Part shown: positions 60,095-64,000 of the stretch, in pieces
How the letters are laid out: the number at the start of each line of letters is the position of its first letter
Position numbering within the stretch: the first letter of the stretch is position 1
Source: Amoebophrya sp. A120
Taxonomy: Eukaryota > Sar > Dinophyceae > Syndiniales > Amoebophryaceae
DNA: 64,000 bases
NCBI GenBank assembly: GCA_905178155.1
Contig: CAJINV010000008.1
Location: 248,001 to 312,000 of the forward strand
Reading direction: 5' to 3'
Position numbers and translations under genes: made by a program
The notes under the pieces: model-generated
Databases searched by the model: none
The model's input: the letters and a program-made list of their open reading frames with translations, nothing else
What the model was told of the DNA's origin: nothing

Positions 60095-60925
60095 CTACTC
60101 CTTCATCTCGTTGTTTCGCTTGGCCAGAACTTTGGCTAGTGTTGCCATCGCAGCAGACGTGTTGTCCACCTCCTCTGCACCAGCTGACGGTGCAGCTTCC
60201 TCTTCCTCCTCCTCCGCGACAGACCCCAGGGTGCGCTTCATCGTTGCCAGACTGTGGTTGGGTCCGGCTTGGTCGCACGTGACGGCGTAGTACTTTCCGT
60301 AGTGCTCCCGCGCGACTTGCATGAAGTAGCCCCACTTCTTGAACTTCCCGTAGGCGGCATCCCGTTCGATGCCGTGGTAGCTTTGGTTGGACAGCGCGCA
60401 GGTCAACAGCGTCATGGAGGTCCACGCCGCACTTTTGGACTTGTCTTTCATTTCCGTGTCCACACGATCCGCCTGTTGCTCCTCGGTTTTCTCCACGAGC
60501 AGGGTAACCGGACCACGCCCGTCCTTCGCGATACTCTCGTTCGTTTCGGCTTCCAAGGCGGCGACTTTCTCGCAGAGGTCAGCGAACTTCGGGCTGGCGC
60601 CGTCCGCGCGAATCAGCACACGCCTCGGGGCCGATGCACCTTGGGTCAGGATCCACTCGACAAACAGCGTGACGGCAATGACCGGCCCGAGCGGCTCGGG
60701 CTTACAAAAGAGCTGCGCACCCAGTTCCTTCAGGGCCGTTTCGTAAGATTCCAAATCGGTCGCGTCAACCAGAAAGGGCTCATCTTCGCTCGATGTTGCC
60801 TTGCCGCTGCCGGTCGAAGGCTTGTTGCTGGTGTGCGCGACGCCACCATGAGGCAGCGCGGCACCAGCAGAGGCTGGTAATGGAGGAGGGGGTGGCGGCG
60901 GGGGCATATTTTCCGCGGCAACCAT
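60095..60925 (-). CDS. Unrecognised compact protein with poly-Pro N-terminus, 276 aa
   Basis: The start is taken as ATG at 60925 (MVAAENM followed by eight Pro); a GTG-led extension upstream is also open. After the Pro/Gly-rich head, a single folded region of about 190 residues follows: PFLVDATDLESYETALKELG, GPVIAVTLFVEWILTQGASA, PRRVLIRADGASPKFADLCE, RGPVTLLVEKTEEQQADRVD, YGKFKKWGYFMQVAREHYGK. It ends with a Glu-rich tract and a helical tail (MATLAKVLAKRNNEMKE). Alternation of hydrophobic strands and helices suggests an alpha/beta fold. No family is recognised. It is probably soluble: no membrane span or signal is seen. Confidence 0.65.
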   Translation of the reverse strand: MVAAENMPPPPPPPPLPASAGAALPHGGVAHTSNKPSTGSGKATSSEDEPFLVDATDLESYETALKELGAQLFCKPEPLGPVIAVTLFVEWILTQGASAPRRVLIRADGASPKFADLCEKVAALEAETNESIAKDGRGPVTLLVEKTEEQQADRVDTEMKDKSKSAAWTSMTLLTCALSNQSYHGIERDAAYGKFKKWGYFMQVAREHYGKYYAVTCDQAGPNHSLATMKRTLGSVAEEEEEEAAPSAGAEEVDNTSAAMATLAKVLAKRNNEMKE

Positions 60926-61666
60926 GACGAACCCGAAGTAGTCGAAAATCAAATAAATAGAAGCTCGCACAAGAAGTAGTGAAGTAACAGATGAGTGGTC
61001 CGTCGGTTCCCAAACAATAAACGGTGTTCAGCGTTCGCTCGTGTTCAAGCTTCTGCACTGGTGAGATTTTTATTCGTGATGCAGCACATAGTCATAGTAG
61101 AAGAATGGAAATGGCGGTAGGGAGCTAGTACCGCTAGGTACTTGAGAAGGGCGAATCTCGGCGATTGATAACTCTCGGTGCTCATACCTCTTATTTGAAG
61201 AGTACATGAATCGCGATCATCTCTGGAGCGATCGCTCCTCGCAACGCTAAGATGGCGCTCTCGCTCCGCTCACGCTCAAAGTAGACGGCAATTATCGTCT
61301 CTGGTCGGTAAGTAAAGTTCGCTCTTCTGTCATCGTCATCTCACAACACTACTCTGTCAAAACTTTGCAACTTGAAGAATCAGATTCAGAACGGAAGCCG
61401 GCTGCTTAGGCAGCGTCGAACAAACACGGGATTGGGTGCGGCGATGCGACGGCAGAATGCTCGTCGTGTCCATAGTAGATACGGATGGGTTTTTCCTCAA
61501 GCTCAAAGTAGCTCCGCTTCGAACCGATAAATTTTCTGTGGCATGCAGAGAAATGGGATCTTGAACTGCTTCACGGGAAAGTAGGTCGAACTCGAAGTCG
61601 AATTGTTGAAAACTCCAAAATGAAGTTACTGCCGTTGCAGCTGCACCTTTGTGTTCAAAACCTGCA
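60926..61666. other. Intergenic, about 740 bp
   Basis: Overlapping short frames on both strands, none convincing. No element is recognised. Confidence 0.45.
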
Positions 61667-63299
61667 TTATTCATCCGCTTGGTCAGTACCGGCGCAAAAT
61701 TGCAGTGCGTGCGGGATATACAGCTTTTCCGAGCCGATCCGTGCTTCCGAAACCTGAAGGACGATTTCACGCCTACGCTCGTCAGCACGCTCTTGCAACA
61801 GGTGTCCGCGATTTCCATCCTGGTCTACTTCTCTGTCGTTTTTTTCTCCAGCAGGTCCCCGGATATTATCGGGTCGTTGCAGATGCAGCTCCTGACCTAC
61901 TACACCGGCAGGGGTGGTACGGCAAGCGCTCCTCGCGGTAATCGGAGCACCATTTAGTTCGACGTGCAGTCGGAAAAGCGCCTCGTACTGTGGGTGGTCT
62001 CTCGGTACAAGCATCCACCCAGATTCGAACGAGAACTGGCACAACAACAGGGATCCCAGTTCTTCGTACTCATGGATGGCGGCTACCGTCTGCGGCGGTC
62101 CGAACACATTTGCGTTGAGCTCGTCAAACGTTAACCGCCAGTCGCGGCTGCGATCCAGTATGAACTGCAAAAGTATCGTATTCCTATTCGTATAAATGCA
62201 TATACAAATTTCCTCAGCATGAGAAATAAAATTTGTAATGCGAATTTGCCTTAATTTAATGCATGATTGCAATACGAGTACGATGATTTTGCACGGGATA
62301 TCCAGTTTCGCTTGCCGAAAAATCTCGAGCAAAACCAGCTCCTGATGTGCCGGGTCGTGCTGGTCGCCTGGGCCTGTAGTGGCCGCAGCAGCGGAGGCTG
62401 ATGATGTGCCTGGCGGTGCCCCATGCTTTTCGCTGCTCGGAAAGGCCGACGCACTACCGTGCATACGAGGACCTCGATCCGGTCTAATTTGTTCCGCGCC
62501 GCCGTCCACTTCGAGAAATAACTCGTCGGCTGCAGGGCGTTTCAAACTTGCTCCACGCGGCGGCAAAAATACCTTTCCGTCCAGCTTGTCCCGCTCCCGC
62601 GCTTGCCGTCGTCGGGCGTGGTCGGCCTGAAAACGTAACAAGCCCTGGTACACGCCGTGTCTGGCCCAGATGTCCTGTAGTAAGTGATATGGTTCATTGG
62701 ATAAAGTTAATTTTGCGCCCCTGACCGGGTATCATCGCTGCCGTCGGAGCTCCTACAGGGCCGGTCGGTGATGCGATCATAGGTGGATTGATTTTCCCAA
62801 CGGGTTGCGGTATGAGCGAGCTCGGTGGTGCGTGCGCAGGTGGCTTGGGTGCGTGCTGCTGCCGTCGTGCGAAGGACCGAGGCAATTGACTTGCATTTAC
62901 ACTCGAATCGACCGGTCGGTTTTCCGGGTTGGCTGCCTGCAAAAGTGTCGCCGGGGCTGAGTACTGATGTTGACCTGCTCCGCCAGCGACGCTACTGGAC
63001 GATGTTCTTGTGGCCGCCGTCCCACTACGGGAGGACGAACCGCCAACAAGTTCCGAGGCTTGGTCTCTGGTCATGTAGTTGCTTAAGGGAACGACCCCGC
63101 CCGCTGGAGTTGTTGTAGTCGTGCCCATCCCGGTCGCCCCGGCGCGTTGACGGACTTGCTGCGCCGCTGCACCTCGCGAAGTTCCACCGGAGGTTGATGA
63201 GAAACTGTGCAGCGGAACAAACCCTGCCTGCAAATTCCTGGGCTGGTAAAGGGTTGGCTTCCCAAACGGCGGTGGCGGAGCTCCTGCACCGCCCGACAT
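61667..63299 (-). CDS. Unrecognised spliced protein, three exons, with a TIR intron
   Basis: The start is taken as ATG at 63299 (MSGGAGAPPPPFGKPTLYQP). The first exon (63299-62757) is Gly/Ser/Thr/Pro-rich. A short GT-AG intron (62756-62675, 82 bp) leads in phase to DIWARHGVYQGLLRFQADHA. The second exon is basic, then Ala/Gly-rich, and ends LLEIFRQAKLDIP. The introner at 62293-62165 is removed and the third exon starts FILDRSRDWRLTFDELNANV, with HEYEELGSLLLCQFSFESGW and MLVPRDHPQYEALFRLHVEL as folded segments. The stop is at 61667. A hydrophobic plus-strand frame overlaps the last 300 bases, so the extreme C-terminus is less sure. No family is recognised. Upstream of 63299 the frame remains open and may be another exon. 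Confidence 0.6.
62165..62293 (-). mobile_element. Introner-type intron with about 23-bp terminal inverted repeats
   Basis: 129 bp whose removal joins KLDIP to FILDRSRDW in frame. The minus strand starts TGCAAAATCATCGTACTCGT and ends with CGATACTTTTGCAG; the plus-strand end reads TGCAAAAGTATCGTATTCCT, so the ends are imperfect inverted repeats. A G is shared at both borders, so the intron may also be read as starting GTGCAAAA and ending TTTTGCA. The gene frame happens to be open through it, so its intron status rests on the repeats and on odd composition. The core AAATTTGTAATGCGAATTTG resembles the other introners. Confidence 0.65.
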
Positions 63300-64000
63300 C
63301 TCGTTGCTGTTCAAGACAGACCCAAACTCGAGGTCTTTCAAGCTGTCGTAGTCTCGTCGCCGGCATATGAACGTGTAGAAGAGCTGACAAGCCACCCGGA
63401 TTATACCGTACAGATTGGCGCAACCTGTTGATTGTACATACGCGCTGCAGAGTAATTTTTTGCTATTTCAAGTGAATGGGCACATCTTTTTCATCTCAAT
63501 CCGGCAACGTAGGGAAGCTTCAAGTAGGGCCAGAGGCGCCTCGTCGGGTTTGGGATGTTACAGTTACTACAGCGACCTCGGTAATCAACACAGAACTTGA
63601 AGAAAGCTAAGGCGCCAGCGTTCTTGTACATGAAAAAAGGAAATACATTCTCGCGTTCGTTTCAATGCCGCGGGGGAGCGGCGATGACTTCGGTTCGTGT
63701 AGTAGCTCCCAGCAGGCATTGCGATGAGGTCGTCTCGTTAGCTCGCGATCTCTTAACCCCTTGTTGCTCACTTGATCTCAAGCAGCATGCCGTAGCAGAG
63801 AGGAAGTTTCGCTGCGTTGCGGGTTCTAAGTGACTCCGAACTTGAATTTACGTAGCGAAATCTACAATCGGAAGTGTTCAGAAAAGTCAAAAATTCATTT
63901 AAAATATTCGCGTCGTAAAACTAAATGATGAAAGAGCTTCAAACGAAAGAATCGCGTTGAGGGAGGTCATGCAATGGGTGCATCATGAATACTTATGCGC
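63300..64000. other. Window end, no gene recognised
   Basis: The frame upstream of the last gene's start stays open for about 30 codons. Plus-strand frames at 63415-63833 are short and featureless. Confidence 0.4.

Noticed and set aside
61649-61957. Hydrophobic plus-strand frame over the end of the last gene
   Set aside because: Could pass for a membrane protein, but the minus-strand exon continues with coding-like sequence and fits the neighbours.
1-64000. Bacterial or plasmid origin of the window
   Set aside because: Spliced genes, Ku80, long low-complexity exons and large spacers all indicate a nuclear eukaryotic genome.

Overview
The window looks like nuclear DNA of a protist, most probably an alveolate of the dinoflagellate lineage; a syndinian parasite of the Amoebophrya type is my best guess (about 0.6). 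This is inference. What the sequence shows is eukaryotic genes (Ku80, J-domain proteins, spliced genes), the standard stop codons, every well-supported gene on the minus strand across 64 kb, very long low-complexity exons, and introns of two kinds. Some introns are ordinary GT-AG. Others carry terminal inverted repeats and lack GT-AG ends, like the introner elements described in Amoebophrya. No dinoflagellate spliced-leader sequence, rRNA or convincing tRNA gene was found.

Layout. 0-3.2 kb: two poorly recognised minus-strand genes. 3.7-5.4 kb: a non-coding foldback region with repeated hairpin units, about 25 copies of the octamer TGACACGC or its complement (including a perfect 51-bp inverted repeat), and a long foldback with about 80-bp arms. 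5.4-9.6 kb: no convincing gene, only small candidates and a possible introner relic. 9.6-14.9 kb: a Cys/Trp-motif protein, a five-exon protein with a GGNAMASMAP repeat and coiled coil, and a small membrane protein. 15.0-17.5 kb: threonine synthase in four exons. 18.1-24.1 kb: a giant unrecognised protein with a zinc-ribbon-like CxxC pair. 24.9-26.3 kb: a membrane J-domain protein. 26.8-28.3 kb: a formyltransferase-fold enzyme. 29.3-34.6 kb: a giant J-domain protein. 34.7-47.6 kb: unrecognised proteins, one of them interrupted by a 105-bp introner. 48.6-49.6 kb: an RmlD-like NAD(P)-dependent reductase. 50.3-52.8 kb: Ku80. 53.9-58.8 kb: a UvrD/PcrA-type superfamily 1 helicase with a C-terminal J domain. 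60.1-63.3 kb: two unrecognised proteins, the last with another introner.

Functional threads. Ku80 lies just downstream, in transcription order, of the UvrD-J helicase, so two DNA-break-repair-type genes are neighbours. Three of about seventeen genes carry J domains. Threonine synthase and the formyltransferase are metabolic and show no evident link to their neighbours. The most interesting items are the UvrD-J fusion beside Ku80, one introner family inserted in opposite orientations in two genes, and the foldback/octamer cluster. Several genes need a change of reading frame over very short distances; micro-introns or assembly indels are possible and I could not decide between them. Exon ends were chosen by hand from reading frame, splice dinucleotides and family alignments recalled from general knowledge.
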